Part shown: positions 57,526 to 64,000 of the stretch, in pieces
Layout: each line of letters begins with the position of its first letter
How positions within the stretch are numbered: the stretch's first letter is position 1
Assembly (NCBI GenBank): GCA_963734635.1
Contig: CAVTIA010000011.1
Coordinates: 310,001 to 374,000 of the forward strand
Direction of reading: 5' to 3'
Source of the DNA: DATCJA01 sp963734635
GTDB taxonomy: Bacteria; Acidobacteriota; Vicinamibacteria; Vicinamibacterales; UBA2999
Length of the DNA stretch: 64,000 bases
The notes under the pieces: model-generated
Seen by the model: the letters and a program-made list of their open reading frames with translations, nothing else
Database searches by the model: none
Told to the model about the DNA's origin: nothing
Made by a program: the position numbers and the translations under genes

Positions 57526-58500
57526 GTGAGCATCGAGTCACGCGCGAAGTGGGTCATCTTGCAGCTCCTGGTGACCGTCGTGCTATGCACGATCGTGGTG
57601 CGGACTCTTGACCTCGCCGCGCTGGGAGCGCTGTTTTTTCGGCTGCCGGCATCCTTCTACGTGCTCTCGTTGGCGGTCGTGCTCGCCGGGCAGATCGCCT
57701 ACGCATGGCGCTGGAACCTGTTGCTCAGAGCCGCCGGAGCATCGGTCCCGTTCGCGACGCTTCTCCGGCAGTATTTCGTTGCGATCTTCGTCAACAATTT
57801 TCTGCCATCCACCGTCGGCGGCGACGCTGCGAAGGTTGTGTACTCAGGTCAGCAGCTCGGCTATCGGCCCGTCGTGGCCTCGGTTGCGGCCGATCGGCTC
57901 CTCGGGGTCGCACTGCAGGCAATTCTGGCGTCATCTGCGCTCTGGTTCAGCCCCGTTACGTCGTCGAACCTAGCAGCGGCGAACGTTGTGGCTGCTTTAA
58001 TCGCCGCCGCGTCGATAGTGCTGTTGCTGCTGACCGTGTTCGGCACAGGGGGACTCGCCGGTCGTGTCGCCCGATTCGGGGAGCCGACTGTTCGGCTCGC
58101 CGAGCGATTGCAGCGCTTACGGCTCGACATGGCCGCCCCACTGCGGCGCCCCGCAGTCGTCGCACAAGCGGCGGCTATCGTCGTGGCGTACACCGCGGCG
58201 GTGACGGCAGTCTATGTCCACTTCGTCGCCGTGCAGCAGGCATCCACGCCGCCGTATCTCGCCATGCTTGGGGCTGTCACGGCGACGACCGTGTTGAGCA
58301 ACATCCCGGTTTCCCTGAATGGGCTGGGACTCCGCGAACAACTGCACATATCACTTCTCGCACCACTTGGAATCGCCCCAGAGAACGCGGTTGGGATCTC
58401 GCTGCTGCTCTACGCACACCTGATCGTCGCAAGTGTGATCGGCCTGGTGTTCTGGCTGCAGAAACCCGAGCCAGCCGATGAGGTGTCCACCGCGCTGTGA
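57526..58500 (+). CDS. Lysylphosphatidylglycerol-synthase-TM / flippase-like membrane protein
   Basis: 324 residues from GTG 57526 (frame open to 57427). Eight to nine hydrophobic segments and VNNFLPSTVGGDAAKVVYS and SNIPVSLNGLGLREQLH, the G-G-D-x-x-R/K and N-G-x-G-x-R-E motifs of the UPF0104/LPG_synthase_TM family. Members are implicated in flipping or transferring lipid-linked groups; without a soluble synthase domain it is probably a flippase-type protein. Likely exports lipid-linked material made by the upstream enzymes. Confidence 0.75.
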   Translation: MSIESRAKWVILQLLVTVVLCTIVVRTLDLAALGALFFRLPASFYVLSLAVVLAGQIAYAWRWNLLLRAAGASVPFATLLRQYFVAIFVNNFLPSTVGGDAAKVVYSGQQLGYRPVVASVAADRLLGVALQAILASSALWFSPVTSSNLAAANVVAALIAAASIVLLLLTVFGTGGLAGRVARFGEPTVRLAERLQRLRLDMAAPLRRPAVVAQAAAIVVAYTAAVTAVYVHFVAVQQASTPPYLAMLGAVTATTVLSNIPVSLNGLGLREQLHISLLAPLGIAPENAVGISLLLYAHLIVASVIGLVFWLQKPEPADEVSTAL

Positions 58501-58552
58501 GCGGCTCGCTCTGAACTCCCCGCTTTGGAAGCGGCTGTGGTGATGATGGTGC

Positions 58553-60910
58553 ATGTACAATCCGGCGGTGCAGTCGGGCGACGTTCTCGCTGTTCATTCA
58601 TCCGCCGTTACAGTGTCTAGACAACTGGTTTGTTCGTCACGCACCTGCGGCGTGACGCTTGCGGTCGTTGGAGTGCTCGCGGCGACTGCCGGGATGGTGT
58701 CTTGGGATTCGTCAATCGTCTGGTTCCTGCGCGTCTTTGGCGCCGCTGCCCTAGTTGCGGTTCTGCCTGGCGTTTTCACGACACTCGCGTGGTGTCCCCG
58801 GAGTTCATTCAACCTGTTCGAACTGATCGGCACGGGCCTCGGCATCAGCGCAGCGCTCGTACAGTTGCTCACAATCATGGCCGTCATGTACGCGTGGGGA
58901 ATCGACATCTCCCTCACGCTGCTTGCTGGATGGACCATTCTCCACGCTGCGGTTGCGCTGCGTCGCCGTAACGTTGGCACGACGCTGTCCGCCTCCCTTG
59001 GCGACATGCTCCTCCTGGTCGTCCTGGTTCCGCTGGGAATCGTGCTCTACTTTATCGGCTCGCCGTTCGACTCTACGGAACCGCGTATCCACGTTTCGAT
59101 CGTACAGCGGCTCGTCCACCTACCCTCGCCGACGCTGTACTCGATATATGTCGCGCCAGAGATCGCCTACACATATCCGTTTCCGGGTATCCACTACATG
59201 CTGGCGCTTATGGGACGTGCGGAAGGGATTGACGCATTCTTTCTGTATCACAAGCTTCGCGGATTCTGGGGGATCGCATCGCCAATCCTTTTGTATGGAT
59301 GCGCGCGAACTATCTTCAACAACTCACGAATCGCATTGTCGACGACATTCATTGCCGTCGGTCTCGTCGTAAACGGAGGGTTCGGCGCTGTACCCGATTT
59401 CTCGTGGGGACAGATGGCACCGGTCAGTCATGCCTCCGATGTCGCCATGGGCGTGCTGCTGCCGGCGCTACTGCTGCTGTCGTTGCAGTTCCTGAAAGCG
59501 TCCGACCGTCGCGAACGGCGCTTCTTGCTCGCCGCAGCGCTCGCGCTCGCAACGATGCTGGTCATGGTGCATCCACGCGAGGCGGTTCAGTTTGTCGTCT
59601 ACTTCGGCACGTTTGCGGCTCTGACGATGCTCGTCGCGAACGTCAGACACTTCTCCGCCCGAGCGGCCTTGCTCGCGTTTGCGACGCTCACGATATTGGT
59701 CGTGTACGCCAACTGGCAGCAGTCGATCGTCCAGGCGTCAACGGAACTGGTCGATCGCGAACGCGAAGGTCTGGCCCAGACCCTTCACGCAGCATCGTGG
59801 CGTGAACTGCTCGGCCCGCCGATCCCGCTTCTTCAAAGTCATCTGATCGCGTTCTGGACGTTCTTCTCCGGATGGAACCCAGTGGTGTTGCTCGCAAGTC
59901 CCGTAGTGCTGTTCATGCTGCGCAAAGAGCCGCTCACACTCTTGCTCTCGGCGAGCATCGTGACTTACCTGGCAATCGTCAGACTTCCGATATTTGGGAT
60001 CCCGTATCTCTATCTGACGTACTTCGAGATGTTGTATACGCCTGTTCGAAACGTCATTTTTTTCATTCACATGCTGGCGGGCGTAGGAATATTCCTCGTC
60101 GCAGCGTGGCTCGCCCGATTCCACTATGCCGTGCTCATCGCTGGCGCGCTTGCCGCGGCCGGGCTGACAACAATCATCTTCCGCGGCTTCGCCACGTACC
60201 TCGCCAGAGACCTGAACGTACCTGACCTGCTCTTTGCGCCGGTTCTGGCAGCATATGCCGGATGGCTGTGGTGGGCGGCGCGTGCCGGCCGTCGCGAGCC
60301 GCCAACCAGCGACTGGATAGATGCGCCCCGACCGCGCTGGATGCTCGCAATGGCGACGCTGTGTGTGCCGCTGCTGTTGGTCACAGAGTTCGACGAGAGC
60401 TCGCTGCGCAGGTTGCCCCCAATCTCAACCGCTGCGACCCCGGATGCGTTCCGGTCGTCGCTGCCATGTCTGCGAGGCGGCCAGTTCTGCCCGCCTCCGA
60501 GAGCGCTCATTGCGCTGGCACTGGAACAGATACCGACGAACAGCGTGTTCGCCGTCGATATCGACGAGGAGTACCAGCCGTCTCTGTTCATGCCTCAGCA
60601 GATGACGGCGTGGCCCGGCCGGGCAGAAGGACTGATTCCACGGGCGGTATTCGACAAGTACTACGAGCACTACGACCGCGTGAAAGTCGCGTATGAGGCC
60701 CAGCCGTTCTTCAATGATCGTGAGACCCGCGCAGAGCGTCTCTCATTCATCAGGGACATGCACGTCACACACGTGCTGCTCAACCCGAGGATTTACGCGC
60801 TCATGTCAGAGGTCCTCACCCGCGATCCGGACGTCTTCACACGAATGTACGACGACGGCTCGTGGGCGTTGTACGAGGTGACACCTCAGTACCGCGGTGC
60901 TCGGCTCTGA
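58553..60910 (+). CDS. Polytopic membrane protein D3, paralogue of D1/D2 without the V-R-W domain
   Basis: 785 residues, intact (GTG 58568 may be the real start). It follows D1/D2 closely: LPGVFTTLAWCPRSSFNLFELIG, FDSTEPRIHVSIVQRLVHLPSP, YVAPEIAYTYPFPGIHYM, FLYHKLRGFWG, VMVHPREAVQFVVYF, YLYLTYFEMLYTPVRNV and the soluble tail FAVDIDEEYQPSLFMPQQ to GSWALYEVT. It is about 190 residues shorter because the stretch holding the shared domain and its two following helices is replaced by ARAGRREPPTSDWIDAPRPR. GT-C-like topology. It serves as the reference for restoring frames in D1 and D2. Confidence 0.8.
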   Translation: MYNPAVQSGDVLAVHSSAVTVSRQLVCSSRTCGVTLAVVGVLAATAGMVSWDSSIVWFLRVFGAAALVAVLPGVFTTLAWCPRSSFNLFELIGTGLGISAALVQLLTIMAVMYAWGIDISLTLLAGWTILHAAVALRRRNVGTTLSASLGDMLLLVVLVPLGIVLYFIGSPFDSTEPRIHVSIVQRLVHLPSPTLYSIYVAPEIAYTYPFPGIHYMLALMGRAEGIDAFFLYHKLRGFWGIASPILLYGCARTIFNNSRIALSTTFIAVGLVVNGGFGAVPDFSWGQMAPVSHASDVAMGVLLPALLLLSLQFLKASDRRERRFLLAAALALATMLVMVHPREAVQFVVYFGTFAALTMLVANVRHFSARAALLAFATLTILVVYANWQQSIVQASTELVDREREGLAQTLHAASWRELLGPPIPLLQSHLIAFWTFFSGWNPVVLLASPVVLFMLRKEPLTLLLSASIVTYLAIVRLPIFGIPYLYLTYFEMLYTPVRNVIFFIHMLAGVGIFLVAAWLARFHYAVLIAGALAAAGLTTIIFRGFATYLARDLNVPDLLFAPVLAAYAGWLWWAARAGRREPPTSDWIDAPRPRWMLAMATLCVPLLLVTEFDESSLRRLPPISTAATPDAFRSSLPCLRGGQFCPPPRALIALALEQIPTNSVFAVDIDEEYQPSLFMPQQMTAWPGRAEGLIPRAVFDKYYEHYDRVKVAYEAQPFFNDRETRAERLSFIRDMHVTHVLLNPRIYALMSEVLTRDPDVFTRMYDDGSWALYEVTPQYRGARL
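58556..58561 (+). promoter_or_regulatory. Possible -10 hexamer of D3
   Basis: TACAAT lies just inside the annotated ATG and six bases before an in-frame GTG at 58568. If functional, the true start is 58568. Confidence 0.3.
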
Positions 60911-60915
60911 TACGT

Positions 60916-60931
60916 ACCGGGGAGGCCCGGT
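60916..60931 (+). terminator. Weak hairpin after D3
   Basis: ACCGGG-GAGG-CCCGGT forms a six-pair stem with a four-base loop six bases after the D3 stop. It is followed by TCAATT, a weak U-tract, so termination is only possible. Confidence 0.3.
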
Positions 60932-61075
60932 TCAATTACACGAACCGCCGGACGTAGCGGAGCCACCTTCGCTCTCAGTCTGACCGGTGCGCGGTGGCGA
61001 CTTCAGTTTACGCGTCGCCTTGGCACGATCGGCCGCATCACGGTCATCAGTCAAAAACTCCTGAGACGGGTCCGT

Positions 61076-63316
61076 TCACGATCCACCTACTTTGTACAGC
61101 TGATATCCGTCAACATCGAATTCGACCGACGCGCCGCCGGCGATCTCGTGCACCTTCGTGGCAATCGTGTTGGCGTATGTCGGATCGGCGAGCACGTACG
61201 CCACCCGATACTCGCGGAGCAACCGCTCCTCCGCACTCGTAAGAAACCGGCTCGTATTGAAGAATGGGTGGACGGGCACGTCGTTTTCTCCCACGCTGAC
61301 GTACTCGGCGTGATATCGCGCTGCCGGCTGATAGTAATGACCGTAGATTGAGTACGGGTTGATGCAGTACGCGTCGATCAGGACAACCAGCGCGCAACTG
61401 TAGCGTGGATCCGCGAGCACCACCTGACGAGGCGGTATATCTCTTCGAAGTGCATCGACGACTCGCCTCGGCACCGGCAGGGCAGGGGCGATCGACTGCT
61501 TCAAATCCTCGTAATACGCGGGCCAGTCCAGGACCGACGGAGATGCACGTGCGCGTTCGAATCTTTCGATTATGCTCACCGAATCCCGCTTCGCGAAGAT
61601 GCCACCGAACCCCCACTCTGGCACGGCGAACGGCACCGCCAGACAGAGCGTGGCTAGTGCCGTCAGCCAGGGCACAGGGGCAGGCCCCAAGAGGGGTTGC
61701 TGTCGCAGAGTCGCCGTCAGCAGAACGACGGCCAAGATAATGACCGCAACCATCAGCAGGAATTCGGGTTGCATCGCGGTACGGTTGGCAAGCTCGCGTA
61801 TCCCACGTTCTCCCCACATCCACGCCGCCCAGATGACGAGAGAGCCGGCGGCCGACGTTGCGATGAGTCCATCGACCCCTTGCGAACGCCATGCGGCAGC
61901 ACGCAGGCCTGCCTGCGCCAGAGCCGTGAGGCCGATGGCGAGCGCCACGACCCCCAAGAGTGAGAAGTAGGCGTTCACGTCTCTCACAGTCTCAGCCGAC
62001 GTGAGCAGCTTGAGCACAACGTACCCGGCGGGTGCTGCGTACAACAATCCCAGCGGGACGATGCCCAGCGCGAGCATCGCCGCAGCCGCGGGAGCGCGCA
62101 GAACCGCCAGGGCCATTGCTGGAATTCCCACGACCAGCGCCGACGTTGCAGGCACTGTCCGGCTCCAAATGTCCCGCGCCTCGGTAGGCTCGCCTGCAAT
62201 TGCCGTCACCGGATGCCGGACGAACTCCATCAGCTCCGCGCGAAGCGGCAGCTTCTGGTGACGCTCGTATTCGGCCACGTACGGCACGAACCGCGCCTGG
62301 ACGAACGCGTACGCCCCGGCGGCGGCCGAGAGAAGCAGCATCAACAGTACCGCCTGCCTTCGAGCACCGGCGCGATCGAGTCCCACCAGAATCGTGCATG
62401 CCATGCCAACAAGGAAACAGAGCAGCGTAAACATTTCCAGCGGATGGGTGGCGAGCGATGCCAGCAGCATTACGGGAGCCGTCAGAAGTGCGAGCCGACG
62501 CACGCGGTGGACGTCCGCGTCGTGAACCCGCCTCGTTGCGATGAGACACAACACGAGCATCGCCGGTACACAGATGCCTGCACCGACACCTCCTCGCCGG
62601 ACGAACGGGAACAGGGAATTCCACTCCCATGTGTTCATGTCGAGCACGACGAACAGGAGTACGACCAGGAATGCCGCGCTCGCCTCAACGCGCGTGGGCG
62701 TCAGCGATCTGACCAGGCTGTACAAGAGCACCAAAGCCAGCGGCGCCAGAAATGCCCTGAATTTGATCAGCGCCACGATCGGCTCCGTCCCGGACCACCT
62801 CGCGATGACACCGAGAGCCAGCTGGTAGGGTTGAAACACGTACACCGCTCGAGCGTCAGGCAGGAGTGAAGTGTTGTCGAAACTGATCGACCCACCGTCG
62901 GCAAATCGCGAGATGGATGCAAGATCGAGCGCTTCTTCTCCAGTAAATGGCGGTTCGATCATCCATGCGGCGAATGCCGCCAGGAGGATCACCGGGATCA
63001 GCCATGCGTCGATTCGTTCGCTACACCATACGAGCTTCTGACCCCGCCTCAGAGCACGTGCCAGTGCAGAACCCAGGACGGCCAGAAGCAGCAGCGTAAG
63101 GACGGCAGCGACATCGACGTTCAATCCAAAAAGAGGGATGGCAATGGAAAGTACGAATATCCATGAGTAGCTCAGCGCAAATCCGAGAACGACACACCGA
63201 TCCCACTGCACCCGCACCTGCATCCACTGGAGAAGCATGACCCCCGGAAGGAGCAACAGCGCCACACTGACGCCGAGCACCCGCACGGCCAGAGCAGCGG
63301 ACTCGAGTGCATTCAT
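61076..63316 (-). CDS. Large polytopic membrane protein D4 with soluble C-terminal domain
   Basis: 746 residues, intact. About 13-14 hydrophobic segments with FTGEEALDLASISRFADGG (acidic loop in the position of GT-C catalytic carboxylates) and YVFQPYQLALGVIARW. A C-terminal soluble region follows: VVDALRRDIPPRQVVLADPRY, YCINPYSIYGHYYQP and EYRVAYVLADPTYANTIA. The general plan matches D1-D3 but sequence similarity is low and the V-R-W domain is absent. Divergent from the two-helix protein at 63372. A glycan polymerase or GT-C-type transferase is the best guess. Confidence 0.65.
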   Translation of the reverse strand: MNALESAALAVRVLGVSVALLLLPGVMLLQWMQVRVQWDRCVVLGFALSYSWIFVLSIAIPLFGLNVDVAAVLTLLLLAVLGSALARALRRGQKLVWCSERIDAWLIPVILLAAFAAWMIEPPFTGEEALDLASISRFADGGSISFDNTSLLPDARAVYVFQPYQLALGVIARWSGTEPIVALIKFRAFLAPLALVLLYSLVRSLTPTRVEASAAFLVVLLFVVLDMNTWEWNSLFPFVRRGGVGAGICVPAMLVLCLIATRRVHDADVHRVRRLALLTAPVMLLASLATHPLEMFTLLCFLVGMACTILVGLDRAGARRQAVLLMLLLSAAAGAYAFVQARFVPYVAEYERHQKLPLRAELMEFVRHPVTAIAGEPTEARDIWSRTVPATSALVVGIPAMALAVLRAPAAAAMLALGIVPLGLLYAAPAGYVVLKLLTSAETVRDVNAYFSLLGVVALAIGLTALAQAGLRAAAWRSQGVDGLIATSAAGSLVIWAAWMWGERGIRELANRTAMQPEFLLMVAVIILAVVLLTATLRQQPLLGPAPVPWLTALATLCLAVPFAVPEWGFGGIFAKRDSVSIIERFERARASPSVLDWPAYYEDLKQSIAPALPVPRRVVDALRRDIPPRQVVLADPRYSCALVVLIDAYCINPYSIYGHYYQPAARYHAEYVSVGENDVPVHPFFNTSRFLTSAEERLLREYRVAYVLADPTYANTIATKVHEIAGGASVEFDVDGYQLYKVGGS

Positions 63317-63354
63317 GCCCGGAATGCTAGCGTACCGTCAATGTGGTGCATGGT

Positions 63355-63360
63355 ATCCTC
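63355..63360 (+). promoter_or_regulatory. -10 hexamer of the 63372 gene
   Basis: TATCCT ends 11 bases before ATG 63372; it is identical to the hexamer proposed for nadE. Confidence 0.35.
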
Positions 63361-63371
63361 GTGAGAATCTG

Positions 63372-63863
63372 ATGCACTTCAAAGGGGTCCACGGCGATGA
63401 CGATCGTGGGCCGATCATCGCGTTCGCCGCCGTCAGCATCGTCATGTTGGCGGGTAGTGTCACCGCGCGCACGACGGCGCCTTCGCCGTTTGCGCCACGG
63501 GTACATGTTCGGTGGGCCGACAGCGTGTCCGACGCGCAGCGGAAGGCATTCGAACGAGACTTCGCACTACTGGCGGGCACGCGGCGCGAGGGCACCACGT
63601 GGGAGTACGATCTCGTCGAGTCATCGCGTTCCACGATCCAGGCGCTTATCGACAGTCCCACCGTGTCGGACACGCACTATCTCGATCGCGGCACTGGAGC
63701 AGTGGACGCCGATGCACCTAGAGGAACAACACGGCTCGATCAGCCAGGATTCGCGGGGTGGATTCATTCCGCTGCGTTCGACTGGTTCATTGCGTTCTGG
63801 GTGTCCTCTTTCGTCGTGTCGGGTATCCGGCTCGCATCAGCCGCAATGCCGCAACGCGGGTGA
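63372..63863 (+). CDS. Two-helix protein with stand-alone V-R-W domain
   Basis: 163 residues from ATG 63372. Helix 1 at about 14-32 (PIIAFAAVSIVMLAGSV), the shared domain at 42-106 (PRVHVRWADSVSDAQRKAFER to SDTHYLDR), a Pro/Gly-rich linker, and helix 2 at about 136-155 (FDWFIAFWVSSFVVSG). This is the minimal and intact form of the domain. Because the helices flank it, the domain should face the periplasm or outside. Its GTGA stop overlap with the WbqC-family gene couples them. Function unknown. Confidence 0.75.
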   Translation: MHFKGVHGDDDRGPIIAFAAVSIVMLAGSVTARTTAPSPFAPRVHVRWADSVSDAQRKAFERDFALLAGTRREGTTWEYDLVESSRSTIQALIDSPTVSDTHYLDRGTGAVDADAPRGTTRLDQPGFAGWIHSAAFDWFIAFWVSSFVVSGIRLASAAMPQRG

Positions 63864-64000
63864 CCACGGCATCGGAAATCACGGTCGTTGTACTACAGCC
63901 TGGCTACCTGCCGTGGCTCGGATTCTTCGACCAGCTTCACCGGGCTGACATTTTCGTCTACTACGACGACGTCCAGTACGATAAGCACGGCTGGCGCAAC
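63860..64000 (+). CDS. WbqC-family protein (partial, right edge)
   Basis: GTG 63860 overlaps the previous stop by four bases. Visible residues include VVVLQPGYLPWLGFFDQLHR and ADIFVYYDDVQYDKHGWRN, the highly characteristic N-terminus of WbqC-type proteins (Q-P-x-Y-L-P-W-x-G-F-F and D-D-V-Q-Y). The family is tied to O-antigen and other surface-glycan clusters, often beside DegT aminotransferases. The gene continues beyond the window. Confidence 0.9.
   Translation, partial: MTTASEITVVVLQPGYLPWLGFFDQLHRADIFVYYDDVQYDKHGWRN

Noticed and set aside
1..64000. CRISPR array, rRNA, tRNA or insertion sequence
   Set aside because: No regularly spaced direct repeats, conserved rRNA segments, convincing cloverleaf or transposase frame was seen; a covariance-model scan would be needed to exclude a tRNA.

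Overview
The window is a high-GC stretch (by eye about 60-65% G+C) from what looks like a Gram-negative bacterium. Gene content is mostly surface-glycan biosynthesis (glycosyltransferases, sulfotransferases, methyltransferases, Fe(II)/2-oxoglutarate oxygenases, large polytopic membrane proteins, a DegT-type aminotransferase, a sugar formyltransferase, a WbqC-family protein). Short islands of housekeeping genes interrupt it: holB and pdxA at 22.4-25.3 kb, nadE and smpB at 31.4-33.5 kb. The style suggests an Acidobacteriota-like environmental genome, but no rRNA or marker here fixes the taxonomy.

Layout. 0-16 kb: a partial methyltransferase, a PhyH-like oxygenase, a polytopic membrane protein, a methyltransferase, then two divergent operons encoding six members of one GT-B-like family (two on -, four on +) plus a different GT-like protein. 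15-22 kb: two sulfotransferases, an oxygenase, a methyltransferase, an HTTM-like membrane protein and an FkbM methyltransferase. 22-25 kb: holB, another oxygenase, pdxA. 25-31 kb: a minus-strand operon of three large membrane proteins, an ankyrin-like protein and a small two-helix protein. 31-33.5 kb: nadE/smpB. 33.5-40.4 kb: two more GT-B-like proteins, two oxygenases, a GT-A glycosyltransferase and a coiled-coil protein. 40.4-49.8 kb: two heavily frameshifted paralogous membrane proteins, then an amino-sugar module (aminotransferase, radical SAM, formyltransferase). 49.8-64 kb: a DCC oxidoreductase with a membrane partner, asparagine synthetase, GT2, M20 hydrolase, methyltransferase, AAC(3)-like acyltransferase, a flippase-like protein, two more large membrane proteins, a small two-helix protein and a partial WbqC.

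The most striking unexplained feature is an extracytoplasmic domain of about 65-75 residues that recurs seven times in unrelated membrane contexts. It begins near a V-x-V-R-W strand and ends near a D-T-x-x-I-D-R motif. It occurs N-terminal in polytopic proteins, inserted between helices (two paralogue comparisons show it present or absent), and alone between two membrane helices. Its predicted pattern resembles the inhibitor I9/subtilisin-propeptide fold, but that is a hypothesis. A second theme is coiled-coil or basic helical extensions on many of the cytoplasmic enzymes, suggesting docking into a common assembly.

About sixteen genes are interrupted by single-base frame changes, including smpB and pdxA. 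This points mainly to sequence or assembly errors rather than decay; coordinates of such genes span all frames. Many unlinked genes have a TANNNT -10-like hexamer 5-15 nt before the start codon, suggesting leaderless or near-leaderless transcripts.
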